Positions 1 through 7,059 of a stretch of 13,750 nt of DNA are shown in pieces (position 1 is the stretch's first letter; each line of letters opens with the position of its first letter). The notes beneath the pieces were generated by a model. The model ran no database searches. It was given only the letters and a program-made list of their open reading frames with translations, and had not been told where the DNA came from. Source of the DNA: Glaesserella sp041817755 (GTDB lineage: Bacteria > Pseudomonadota > Gammaproteobacteria > Enterobacterales > Pasteurellaceae); NCBI RefSeq assembly GCF_041817755.1, contig NZ_JBGYBX010000026.1, forward strand, positions 1-13,750, read 5' to 3'. The position numbers and the translations under genes are program-made.

Positions 1-658
1 CGCCGTGTTGGAGCAAATAACGAGCCACTAATTCAATGGTTTCTCCCGCACCAACCAATAAAAAACGCAGTTTGTTGAATCGGTCAAAAATTTGGCGCGC
101 CAGTCCGCAGGCAGCATAGGCAACCGAAACGGCGCTATTGCCGATTTCCGTTTCCGAGCGTACCCGTTTTGCTGTGGAAAACGTTTTTTGGAACAAACGG
201 GAAAGATTCGTCGACATTGCCGAATGATGCGACTGATAGAAGGTTTCGCTGTCTTGATAGGCTTGTTTGACCTGACCGAGAATTTGCGGTTCGCCCAAGA
301 TCAATGAATCCAGCCCGCAAGCTACGCTCATCAAATGGCGGGCAGCATCCATGTTTTGTTTGAAATACAGGCATTCGCGCAGCTCCGTTTCATCCAATTG
401 ATGAATTTGGGCAAACCAGTGGAAGCAACGTTCGCGCCAAGCGATATTTTCCGGATGATCGGCTTGCGGGGGAATATCCGCTTGATGAAAATAGAGTTCG
501 GTACGGTTGCAGGTAGAGAGAATCACGACGCTTTCGGCAAGTTGCTGCCGGTGAATTTGTTCAAACGCAAGTTGGCGTTTGTTTTCCACAAACGCGACTT
601 TTTCACGCAAATTGACCGATGCTGTTTTGTGATTGATGCCTAACGCCAGAATTGTCAT
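1..658 (-). CDS. hemA: Glutamyl-tRNA reductase HemA (5' part, runs off the window)
   Basis: First committed enzyme of C5-pathway tetrapyrrole (heme) synthesis: NADPH-dependent reduction of glutamyl-tRNA(Glu) to glutamate-1-semialdehyde in the cytoplasm. Read on the minus strand from the ATG at 658-656, the first 219 residues are visible; the rest lies left of base 1. The N-terminus reads MTILALGINHKTASVNLREK. The motif STCNRTELY places the catalytic Cys at residue 50, as in E. coli HemA. GEPQILGQVK (tRNA/substrate-binding region) and the NADPH-binding LLVGAGE near residue 202 follow. The family is about 420-430 residues long, so roughly half the gene is present. No stop or frameshift is seen. 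The start is favoured by family alignment; the Shine-Dalgarno (GTGGGC) is weak. It is divergent from relA. Confidence 0.97.
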   Translation of the reverse strand, partial: MTILALGINHKTASVNLREKVAFVENKRQLAFEQIHRQQLAESVVILSTCNRTELYFHQADIPPQADHPENIAWRERCFHWFAQIHQLDETELRECLYFKQNMDAARHLMSVACGLDSLILGEPQILGQVKQAYQDSETFYQSHHSAMSTNLSRLFQKTFSTAKRVRSETEIGNSAVSVAYAACGLARQIFDRFNKLRFLLVGAGETIELVARYLLQHG

Positions 659-710
659 GACTGCCCACAACTGAAAGATAAATGAGAAAATCCCACTAAA
701 ATAAAACGGC

Positions 711-739
711 ATTCTAATCAATCCGATAGCGCTCTGCAA
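711..739 (-). promoter_or_regulatory. Candidate sigma-70 promoter for hemA
   Basis: On the minus strand TTGCAG (739-734) and TAGAAT (716-711) are separated by 17 bp, about 50 bp upstream of the hemA ATG. The -10 matches 5 of 6 consensus bases and the -35 only 3 of 6. Position and spacing are right, but this is inferred from motif match only. Confidence 0.4.
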
Positions 740-847
740 ACTATTGTCATCATAGGTTGGATTTATGTGTCGCCAAAAAGGGCGATTGATGTAAAAAGAA
801 AATGGGTCGTCAATGAAATTTCATAAAATGAGGGAATTTTTTGTGCG

Positions 848-877
848 ACAAGCGGTCGGATTTATGTAAATTTCTGC
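848..877 (+). repeat. DNA uptake signal sequence, ACAAGCGGT type
   Basis: The core ACAAGCGGTC at 848-857 is followed by the usual AT-rich tail, a TTT-type element and TGCAAAAA near 874-881. This is the extended uptake signal of the A. pleuropneumoniae-type Pasteurellaceae dialect. It lies in the hemA-relA divergent spacer. Confidence 0.85.
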
Positions 878-916
878 AAAAATCCAAAATAAACCGAATT
901 TTGGAGTGAATTGAGC

Positions 917-922
917 TATAAT
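917..922 (+). promoter_or_regulatory. Candidate -10 element of the relA promoter
   Basis: A perfect TATAAT at 917-922 lies 70 bp before the relA start. No good -35 exists at 16-18 bp upstream (the bases there are CCGAAT or similar), so if this promoter is used it depends on the -10 or on an activator. The rest of the 333-bp hemA-relA spacer holds the hemA promoter and an uptake signal; I see no RNA gene there. Confidence 0.4.
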
Positions 923-991
923 GCTTCGCAAAAAAATTCAATTGTCATTTTTTGTCAAGAATTCCATTCTGTCATTATTTTCGGAGGACTT

Positions 992-3199
992 ATGGTAGCG
1001 ATTCGCCGTTCACACCTGCTCGATCCCAATAATTTTGAGCTGGCCGGTTGGAGTGCCGGATTGCAAATGTCGCCGATTACGTTTGAAGAGCTATGGATTG
1101 CATGGCAGTATGCTCAAGAGAAGATCGACATTGAACAAAACCACTTGATGTGGTTCGGCGTGGAGATGGTCGAAATTCTGCACGGGTTGAACATGGATGA
1201 TGACAGCCTTGTTGCCGCCATGCTTTTTCCGTTGGTCAAACATCATCTTATCGATTTGGTTCAAGTCAAAGAACATTTCGGTAATGATGTCAAAAATTTG
1301 GTGAAAGGCGTATTGGAGATGGACAACGTCCGCCAATTAAACGCAAGCCATGCCTCCGATATTCAAATCGATAATATCCGTCGAATGCTGTTGGCGATGG
1401 TGGATGATTTCCGCTGTGTGGTCATTAAACTCGCCGAACGGATTGTGTATTTGCGCGATACCGAACGTTTAAGTGAAGAAGATTTAGTCCTTGCCGCCAA
1501 AGAGTGTTCCCATATTTATGCGCCGTTGGCAAACCGTTTAGGCATCGGACAGTTGAAATGGGAACTGGAAGATTACTGCTTCCGAGCGTTGCATCCGCAA
1601 GAGTATCGCCGGATTGCAAAATACGATTTGGCGGAACGCCGTTTGGATCGAGAACAATATATTGCAAATTTCGTGGCGGATCTGACCGCTTGTATTAAAG
1701 AAGAAATTGATGAGGTACAAGTTTACGGTCGTCCGAAACATATTTATAGCATTTGGAAAAAAATGCAGAAAAAGCAGTTGACCTTCAAACAGTTATTTGA
1801 TGTCCGTGCGGTTCGAATCATCGTACCGAAACTTCAGGACTGCTATACCGCACTTGGTATTGTGCATACCCATTATAAACACTTGCCGGAGCATTTCGAT
1901 GATTACATTGCCAATCCGAAACCGAACGGCTATCAGTCGATTCATACCGTGGTGTTAGGCGAAGGGGACAAAACCATCGAAGTCCAAATTCGTACCCAAA
2001 AAATGCATGACGATGCGGAACTCGGCGTCGCGGCACACTGGAAATATAAAGAAGGGGCGGCAGCGGGACGTTCCGGCTATGAAGAAAAAATCGTTTGGCT
2101 ACGCAAATTGCTTGATTGGCAAAAAGATATTGCCGATTCGGGCGATGTGGTGGCGGAAATGCGTTCACAAGTTTTTGACGATCGGGTGTATGTCTTTACG
2201 CCGAAAGGTGAAGTGGTCGATCTGCCGAAAAATGCGACACCGCTGGATTTCGCGTATTCCATTCACAGCGAAATCGGTCACCGTTGCATTGGGGCTAAAG
2301 TGGCGGGACGTATTGTGCCGTTCACTTATATTTTACAAATGGGTGATCAAGTCGAAATTATTACGCAGAAAAACCCGAACCCAAGTCGTGACTGGCTCAT
2401 TCCAAGTCAAGGTTTCGTCAATACGGCGCGTGCGCGATCCAAAATTGTTGCGTGGTTTAAAAAGCTCGACCGTGAAAAAAATATTCCGCTCGGTAAAGAG
2501 ATGTTGGAAGCGGAAATGGCGAAATTCAATTTCACGCAAAAACAAATTGAGGATCTTGCCTTACCGCGCTATAACTTAAAACATTTAGATGATTTGTACG
2601 CCGGTATTGGCGGTGGCGATATTCGTTTACATCAATTAATGCACTATTTGCAAAGCAAACTGATCAGAACCACCGCAGAACAAGCCGATGAGGCGATTTT
2701 AAAGCAGGTCGCCAATAAGGCGCAGCAAGCGCAAAAAAGCCGCAGTGGTTTTGTTGTCGTTGAAGGGGTTGGTAACTTAATGCATCATATCGCCCGTTGC
2801 TGTCAGCCGATCCCGGGTGATGACATCGTTGGTTATATTACTCAAGGACGGGGGATTTCCATCCATCGAGCGGATTGCGAACAGTTATTCGATTTGCAAA
2901 GCAGTAGTCCGGAGCGCGTCGTTGAAGCGGAATGGGGGGATAATTACGGCTCAGGTAAATTTAATTTGACCATCCGTGTCATTGCCAACGATCGTAACGG
3001 CTTATTGCGTGATGTCAGTGGCATTATGGCAAATGAAAAGGTTAACGTACTAGGCGTTTCGAGTCGTACGGATATTAAGCGTTCGGTGGCAACTATCGAT
3101 ATCCAAATTGAACTGAACAACGTCGATATGTTGGATAAATTACTTAAACGTGTGATGCAAATTGATGATGTGATTGAAGCAAAGCGGTTGTCGAATTGA
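992..3199 (+). CDS. relA: RelA, ribosome-associated (p)ppGpp synthetase I
   Basis: Makes the alarmone (p)ppGpp from ATP and GTP/GDP when uncharged tRNA stalls ribosomes (stringent response). 735 residues, close to E. coli RelA (744). The start at 992 follows GGAGGA (983-988) and begins MVAIRR, as in RelA. The N-terminal hydrolase-like domain lacks the HD metal residues (LFPL around 78-81), so it should be synthesis-only. The synthetase domain has the G-loop YGRPKHIYSIWKKM (245-258), catalytic LFDVRAVR (Asp270) and EVQIRT (Glu330). A TGS domain spans about 397-458, followed by a helical region, the Cys-rich ARCCQPIPGD zinc-finger/RIS segment, and a C-terminal ACT domain with DRNGLLRD. Odd point: the synthetase acidic motif usually EXDD reads HFDD (301-304). 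It lies 37 bp ahead of dxr, probably cotranscribed. Confidence 0.97.
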   Translation: MVAIRRSHLLDPNNFELAGWSAGLQMSPITFEELWIAWQYAQEKIDIEQNHLMWFGVEMVEILHGLNMDDDSLVAAMLFPLVKHHLIDLVQVKEHFGNDVKNLVKGVLEMDNVRQLNASHASDIQIDNIRRMLLAMVDDFRCVVIKLAERIVYLRDTERLSEEDLVLAAKECSHIYAPLANRLGIGQLKWELEDYCFRALHPQEYRRIAKYDLAERRLDREQYIANFVADLTACIKEEIDEVQVYGRPKHIYSIWKKMQKKQLTFKQLFDVRAVRIIVPKLQDCYTALGIVHTHYKHLPEHFDDYIANPKPNGYQSIHTVVLGEGDKTIEVQIRTQKMHDDAELGVAAHWKYKEGAAAGRSGYEEKIVWLRKLLDWQKDIADSGDVVAEMRSQVFDDRVYVFTPKGEVVDLPKNATPLDFAYSIHSEIGHRCIGAKVAGRIVPFTYILQMGDQVEIITQKNPNPSRDWLIPSQGFVNTARARSKIVAWFKKLDREKNIPLGKEMLEAEMAKFNFTQKQIEDLALPRYNLKHLDDLYAGIGGGDIRLHQLMHYLQSKLIRTTAEQADEAILKQVANKAQQAQKSRSGFVVVEGVGNLMHHIARCCQPIPGDDIVGYITQGRGISIHRADCEQLFDLQSSSPERVVEAEWGDNYGSGKFNLTIRVIANDRNGLLRDVSGIMANEKVNVLGVSSRTDIKRSVATIDIQIELNNVDMLDKLLKRVMQIDDVIEAKRLSN
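1657..1693 (-). repeat. DNA uptake signal inside relA
   Basis: On the minus strand ACAAGCGGTC (1693-1684) is followed by AAATTTGCAA about 20 bases on, a full-length uptake signal of the A. pleuropneumoniae type. It is carried within the relA reading frame, encoding the region around LTACIKE. Confidence 0.8.
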
Positions 3200-3236
3200 A
3201 ACCATTACGCTTATAAAAGTCAAGCAAGGAAATAGA

Positions 3237-4433
3237 ATGCAAAAATTAGTGATTTTAGGCTCAACCGGCTCCATCGGTAAAAGTACCCTCTCTGTTGTCG
3301 AACATAACCCTGAACGGTATCAAGTATTTGCTTTAGTGGGCGGAAAAAATGTCGAATTAATCACCGAGCAATGCCGACAATATCAGCCCTGTTTCGTTGC
3401 ATTAGATGATGAACGGGCATCTGCAACATTAAAGGAAAATCTCACCGCCTTAGGCTTGAAAACCGAAGTTCTTGCAGGGCAAAAAGCGATTTGTGAATTA
3501 TCGTCACACCCTGAAGTCGATATGGTGATGGCGGCGATTGTTGGTGCGGCGGGATTATTGCCGACGCTATCAGCGGTTCGAGCGGGCAAAAAAGTGCTGT
3601 TGGCTAATAAAGAATCTCTAGTCACTTGCGGACAGATTTTTATTGATGAAGCCCGTAAATCAGGGGCAAAACTGCTGCCGGTGGACAGTGAACACAACGC
3701 GATTTTCCAATCGCTACCACCCGAAGCGCAAGAAAAGGTCGGTTTTTGTCCGCTTGCTGAGCTAGGGGTAAGTAAAATTATTCTCACAGGCTCAGGCGGA
3801 CCGTTTCGAACTAAACCTTTAGATGAATTTTATTCAATTACACCCGCTCAAGCAGTGGCTCATCCGAATTGGTCAATGGGGAAAAAGATTTCCGTCGATT
3901 CGGCGACCATGATGAACAAAGGTTTGGAATATATTGAAGCCCGTTGGCTGTTTAATGCATCTGCCGATGAAATGGAAATTGTCATTCATCCGCAATCGAT
4001 CATTCATTCCATGGTGCGTTACCTTGACGGCAGTGTGATTGCGCAAATGGGTAATCCGGATATGCGTACCCCGATTGCACATACCATGGCATATCCGAAT
4101 CGGATAAAGGCAGGTGTGGCACCGCTAGACTTCTTTAAACTAAAAGAACTTACTTTTATTGAACCGGATTTTGCCCGTTATCCGAATTTAAAATTAGCGA
4201 TAGATGCTTTCGCTGCAGGGCAATATGCAACAACGGCGATGAATGCCGCCAATGAAGTGGCGGTGGATGCTTTCTTAAATGAACGGATTCGTTTTATCGA
4301 TATGGTGGAAGTCAATCGAGCCGTGGTGGAAAATATTGCACCGATTCAAGTCCGCGAAATAGCCGATGTACTGCATATCGATACATTAGCAAGAGAGCTG
4401 GCAAGACAAGCGGTATTGCAGTTATCGTGTTGA
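3237..4433 (+). CDS. dxr: 1-deoxy-D-xylulose 5-phosphate reductoisomerase
   Basis: Second step of the MEP isoprenoid pathway: NADPH-dependent conversion of DXP to 2-C-methyl-D-erythritol 4-phosphate, metal-dependent, the target of fosmidomycin. 398 residues, the same length as E. coli Dxr. The start at 3237 has AAGGA at 3226-3230 with 6-bp spacing; an upstream in-frame TTG is inside relA and is not used here. Features: NADPH loop GSTGSIG (8-14); ANKESLV (123-129); metal ligands Asp150, Glu152 and Glu231 in PVDSEHNAIFQS and MNKGLEYIEA; TGSGGPFR (184-191); HPNWSMGKKISVDSATM active-site loop (209-225). Position 37 bp downstream of relA suggests one transcript. The last codons overlap an uptake signal, and a terminator follows 56 bp later. 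Confidence 0.97.
   Translation: MQKLVILGSTGSIGKSTLSVVEHNPERYQVFALVGGKNVELITEQCRQYQPCFVALDDERASATLKENLTALGLKTEVLAGQKAICELSSHPEVDMVMAAIVGAAGLLPTLSAVRAGKKVLLANKESLVTCGQIFIDEARKSGAKLLPVDSEHNAIFQSLPPEAQEKVGFCPLAELGVSKIILTGSGGPFRTKPLDEFYSITPAQAVAHPNWSMGKKISVDSATMMNKGLEYIEARWLFNASADEMEIVIHPQSIIHSMVRYLDGSVIAQMGNPDMRTPIAHTMAYPNRIKAGVAPLDFFKLKELTFIEPDFARYPNLKLAIDAFAAGQYATTAMNAANEVAVDAFLNERIRFIDMVEVNRAVVENIAPIQVREIADVLHIDTLARELARQAVLQLSC
4406..4414 (+). repeat. Uptake signal core within the dxr 3' end
   Basis: ACAAGCGGT core with a poorly conserved tail (ATTGCAG). It encodes RQAV near the Dxr C-terminus and is 27 bp upstream of a second core in the same orientation. Confidence 0.6.
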
Positions 4434-4463
4434 CAAGCGGTCCGTTTCGGTAAAAATTTTGCC
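4433..4463 (+). repeat. DNA uptake signal overlapping the dxr stop codon
   Basis: ACAAGCGGTC starts on the last base of the dxr TGA. The downstream half, AAAAATTTTGCC, fits the extended consensus. Full-length A. pleuropneumoniae-type signal. Confidence 0.85.
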
Positions 4464-4488
4464 AAAATTGTTCTGATGGAAACGATAT

Positions 4489-4515
4489 AAAAAAGCACGC
4501 CTAGGCGTGCTTTTT
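4489..4515. terminator. Bidirectional intrinsic terminator between dxr and nhaC
   Basis: A perfect 16-bp palindrome, GCACGCCTAGGCGTGC (4495-4510), has six A on its left and five T on its right. It can therefore end relA-dxr transcription on the plus strand and nhaC transcription on the minus strand. The genes converge here, which fits. Confidence 0.93.
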
Positions 4516-4525
4516 GTTGTCACCC

Positions 4526-4559
4526 GTTTGCAAAATATCCGGCAAATCATACCGCTTGT
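4526..4559 (-). repeat. DNA uptake signal overlapping the nhaC stop codon
   Basis: On the minus strand ACAAGCGGT (4559-4551) overlaps the last codons and TGA, followed by ATTTGCC and ATTTTGCAAA. It is oriented opposite to the signals at the end of dxr, so the terminator is bracketed by convergent uptake signals. Confidence 0.8.
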
Positions 4560-6100
4560 TGTGCGGCAAACGCCCGATTTCTCGATTTAAATAGCATTAT
4601 TAAACCGATTAATACCGCAGCGGTGGCGGCAAAACCGAATAGTGCTGAGTTGATAAACCCTAAGACTAAATAGCCGACAAACGTCGCTGTGGCAACAACC
4701 ATGGCGTAAGGTAACTGAGAAGTAACATGATCCATGTGATTACATTGCGCACCGGTAGATGAAAGAATCGTCGTATCGGAAATCGGCGAGCAGTGATCAC
4801 CGCAAACGGCGCCCGCCATCACGGCAGATAAGCAAGGTAAAAATAGCTCCGGTGCCGTGTTGCTAGCCATGGCGGCGGCAATCGGTAACATAATGCCGAA
4901 CGTTCCCCAGCTTGTTCCGGTAGCGAATGCCATAGCGGAACCTAAAACGAACAGGATGGCAGGTAATAGCGCAGGATTAATGCTGTCGGCCACCAAGGTG
5001 GATAAATATTTGCCGGTTTGCATATCGCCGACGATACCGTTGATTGTCCATGCGAAGAACAAAATCGTAATCGCACCGGACATGGCTTTGATTCCCACCC
5101 AGTACGATTTAATATAATCGTTAAGGCTGATTTGGCGCTCAAGGGCAATCAGAACCGTCGCAACAGCCACGGCACTCGCACCGCCGACAACCAGTGAAAT
5201 ACCGACGGTCGTATTTTCAAATGCGCCTAATACGTCAAACGGCTTTCCGCTTTCGGCTAAGACTGAACCGCCCGTGTACATCATCATTGACAGTGTGGCA
5301 AGAATCAGCACGATAATCGGTAAAATAAGGTTTAACACCCGACCTTGCGGATAAGCGCACGTTTCTTCATTTTGTAGTGAGGTGATTTCCGCCTGTTGTT
5401 CAAAACGGGTCATTGAACCGATATTGATAGAAAAGTAGGATACGGCAAACACGGTCAGCAGCGAGAAAATTGCGTAGAAATTCATGACGCTCATACTCAT
5501 AAATGCGCCGAGCGGAGAATATGCGGTGATGCTGTAAGTCGTCAGTAGACCTGCGATGAGGGTAATAATATAAGCTCCCCAACTTGAGATCGGCATTAAT
5601 ACGCACATCGGTGCCGCCGTTGAATCAAGGATATAAGCTAATTTTGCCCGAGACACTTTAAACTTATCCGTCACCGGGCGGGCGATAGCGCCGACGGCAA
5701 GACTGTGGAAATAGTCATCGATAAAGGTGAAGAAGACTAAACCGGCGGCCATTAATTTAGCGCCCCGTTTACCTTTAATGTGTTGCTGCGCCCAGCTCGC
5801 AAAGGCTTGGTTACTGCCGGAAATGCTTAATAGTGCGGTTAACACACCTAACAAAATTAAAAATAAAATGATATTGACATTGTTGGCATTAATGCCTTCT
5901 TCCCCGTAGATAAGGGATGTAACATTGCTTTTTAGGTGTAAAAAGGCATTGATCGGGTTGCCGCCGGCAAGCATAAGTGCACCGACAATGATACCGATAC
6001 TTAAAGACAGAATCACTTTACGCGTGATGATCGCTAAAACGAGCGCAAGCAGAGCGGGCACCACCGACCATAGTGAATGGGAATAATCGACTAAATCCAT
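4547..6100 (-). CDS. nhaC: NhaC-family transporter, probable lysine transporter (LysW-like)
   Basis: Polytopic inner-membrane protein of 517 residues with many hydrophobic segments, of the NhaC Na+/H+ antiporter family. Family marks include FFTFIDDYFHSLAVG (123-137), GTSWGTFGIMLPIA (395-408) and GDHCSPISDTT (434-444) near the C-terminus. The minus-strand start at 6100 follows AGAGG with about 5-bp spacing. The name NhaC describes the fold. The leader holds a lysine riboswitch (about 6236-6404), so the likelier role is lysine uptake, probably cation-coupled; comparative work on lysine riboswitches proposed such an NhaC-superfamily transporter as LysW (from memory). Substrate is therefore inferred from regulation, not from sequence motifs. 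Expression should fall when lysine is high. The C-terminal QQAV codons carry an uptake signal. A monocistronic unit, ended by the shared terminator at 4489-4515. Confidence 0.9.
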   Translation of the reverse strand: MDLVDYSHSLWSVVPALLALVLAIITRKVILSLSIGIIVGALMLAGGNPINAFLHLKSNVTSLIYGEEGINANNVNIILFLILLGVLTALLSISGSNQAFASWAQQHIKGKRGAKLMAAGLVFFTFIDDYFHSLAVGAIARPVTDKFKVSRAKLAYILDSTAAPMCVLMPISSWGAYIITLIAGLLTTYSITAYSPLGAFMSMSVMNFYAIFSLLTVFAVSYFSINIGSMTRFEQQAEITSLQNEETCAYPQGRVLNLILPIIVLILATLSMMMYTGGSVLAESGKPFDVLGAFENTTVGISLVVGGASAVAVATVLIALERQISLNDYIKSYWVGIKAMSGAITILFFAWTINGIVGDMQTGKYLSTLVADSINPALLPAILFVLGSAMAFATGTSWGTFGIMLPIAAAMASNTAPELFLPCLSAVMAGAVCGDHCSPISDTTILSSTGAQCNHMDHVTSQLPYAMVVATATFVGYLVLGFINSALFGFAATAAVLIGLIMLFKSRNRAFAAQQAV

Positions 6101-6235
6101 AAAACCTCTAAAATTGTTTTGTTATGAAATATCTGTCAAACAAAATAAGAGATCTACCGAATACATTTATACGCAAATTAAGGTATAAAAATAAAATTAA
6201 GGAGGGAAAAAAGACATATAACATGAAAAACCCAG
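6101..6235 (-). promoter_or_regulatory. Expression platform of the lysine riboswitch (nhaC leader)
   Basis: The 135 nt between the aptamer and the nhaC ATG contain no clear GC-rich hairpin followed by a U tract. The minus strand carries UUUUUUCCCUCCUUAAUU (6212-6195) whose CCUC and AAUU can pair with the GAGG and AAUU of the ribosome-binding region just before the start. This suggests control by hiding the Shine-Dalgarno rather than by termination. The pairing is my inference. Confidence 0.35.
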
Positions 6236-6404
6236 CCTAACAGTAGCACTCCATAGCGTAGCTATGACAGTACCGCACCTTTCGATGACGATACCAACCA
6301 ACTAAGATGACGCTTAATTGATTTCGGCAAATACGCCTTTCTTCTCTCTTCACCGCTTTCCACTCTGAAAGAATACTTATCGGATTTGCACCTCTACAAT
6401 TTGT
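6236..6404 (-). ncRNA. Lysine riboswitch aptamer (L box)
   Basis: Lysine-sensing mRNA leader of nhaC. On the minus strand the conserved blocks occur in family order: GUAGAGGUGC (6397-6388); GAAAGGCGUAUUUGCCGAAA (about 6341-6322); the arm ending AGCGUCAUC...GGUUGG (6314-6295); GAAAGGUGCGGUACUGUC (about 6284-6267); a perfect hairpin CAUAGC-UAC-GCUAUG (6266-6252); and GGAGUGCUACUG (6252-6241). GUAG at the 5' side pairs with CUAC at the 3' side as P1. About 165 nt, the usual size. Family knowledge: it binds L-lysine and lowers expression of lysine biosynthesis or uptake genes. Boundaries are approximate to 5-10 nt. Confidence 0.92.
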
Positions 6405-6451
6405 AGGACCCGGCTAGATTACCCCAAGAATCGGTTTTTGCCAATAGTCGG

Positions 6452-6479
6452 ATAATAAAATTTATGTTATCAGTGTAGA
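6452..6479 (-). promoter_or_regulatory. Candidate sigma-70 promoter for the riboswitch-nhaC transcript
   Basis: On the minus strand TCTACA (6479-6474) and TATTAT (6457-6452) are 16 bp apart, matching consensus at 4 and 5 of 6 bases. Transcription would begin near 6445, about 40 nt before the aptamer. Motif match only. Confidence 0.35.
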
Positions 6480-6507
6480 TAAATCATTCATATGTCATCC
6501 GACGACT

Positions 6508-6537
6508 AAAAAAACTAAATTTATTTAGCATTTTTTT
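6508..6537. repeat. AT-only dyad between the nhaC and hns promoters
   Basis: Seven A, then CTAAAT-TT-ATTTAG, then CA and seven T: a symmetrical AT-rich element lying between two divergent transcripts. It might be intrinsically bent DNA that H-NS binds in autoregulation, or a regulator operator. The function is a guess; the symmetry is visible. Confidence 0.4.
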
Positions 6538-6538
6538 A

Positions 6539-6567
6539 TTTACCTTGAAAATATATTAGGCTAATAT
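6539..6567 (+). promoter_or_regulatory. Candidate sigma-70 promoter for hns
   Basis: TTTACC (6539-6544) and TAATAT (6562-6567) are 17 bp apart, each matching 4 of 6 consensus bases; an overlapping TATAAA at 6565 is an alternative -10. The start would fall near 6575, leaving a leader of roughly 55 nt before the hns ATG. Confidence 0.35.
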
Positions 6568-6628
6568 AAATACGAATTAATGATTTATCGTTAGTAAAAT
6601 TCAATTTGAACACAGTTAGGAGAAAAAA

Positions 6629-7039
6629 ATGACTGATATTTTGAAAGCATTATCTAATATTCGTAGCTTACGTGTTATTGCTCGTGAAAGTTCTCTTGAA
6701 CAAATGGAAGCGTTACTTGAAAAAGTTACTATTGTTGTAGAAGAAAAACGGGAATCCGTTAAAGCGGAAGAGCAGGAAAAAGCGAAACGTCTCGAAGGAT
6801 TAAATAAATATAAAGAATTGCTGGCTAAAGACGGTATTTCGGTAGAAGAGCTGGCGCTATTATTGGCAGATTCTTCAGTCGAACGCAAAAAGCGCGAACC
6901 TCGTCCGCCGCGTCCGGCAAAATATAAATTTATCGATGATAACGGAGTAGAAAAAACGTGGACGGGACAAGGCAGAACACCAAGCCCTATTCAACGTGCA
7001 TTAGACTCCGGAAAATCATTATCTGACTTTGAAATCTAA
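6629..7039 (+). CDS. hns: H-NS family nucleoid-associated silencer
   Basis: Histone-like protein that binds AT-rich DNA, bridges it, and silences transferred and stress genes. 136 residues versus 137 in E. coli H-NS, and alignable throughout. Residues 1 to about 80 are charged helices for dimer and higher-order assembly (NIRSLRVIARE, LEQMEALLEK, a KAEEQEKAKR helix). A flexible basic, proline-rich linker runs about 86-97 (ERKKREPRPPRP). The C-terminal DNA-binding domain has KYKFIDDNGVEKTWTGQGRTP with the minor-groove QGR motif at 114-116. The Shine-Dalgarno AGGAGA lies about 7 bp before the ATG. Monocistronic with its own terminator; divergent from nhaC. H-NS genes are usually autorepressed, and the AT-rich upstream region fits that. 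Confidence 0.95.
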   Translation: MTDILKALSNIRSLRVIARESSLEQMEALLEKVTIVVEEKRESVKAEEQEKAKRLEGLNKYKELLAKDGISVEELALLLADSSVERKKREPRPPRPAKYKFIDDNGVEKTWTGQGRTPSPIQRALDSGKSLSDFEI

Positions 7040-7059
7040 TTTATTTCGGATAAAAAAGT

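Noticed and set aside
92..643. Plus-strand reading frames at the left edge
   Set aside because: They are antisense shadows of hemA, which matches glutamyl-tRNA reductase throughout on the minus strand.
911..991. A longer relA starting with TTG at 911
   Set aside because: The extra 27 residues overlap a TATAAT box and are not RelA-like. ATG 992 has a strong GGAGGA and matches the family N-terminus.
2007..2579. A 190-residue plus-strand reading frame inside relA
   Set aside because: It overlaps highly conserved RelA catalytic/TGS coding in another frame, is rich in Lys/Arg as expected for a shadow frame, and has no family resemblance.
3174..3236. A longer dxr starting inside relA at 3174
   Set aside because: The added 21 residues are absent from Dxr. 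The start at 3237 gives exactly the E. coli length and residue numbering, with its own Shine-Dalgarno.
6198..6240. A small plus-strand peptide (MKNPA) behind AAGGAGG
   Set aside because: The spacing from AAGGAGG to ATG is about 17 bp, the peptide is five residues, and the bases are the antisense of the lysine riboswitch leader.
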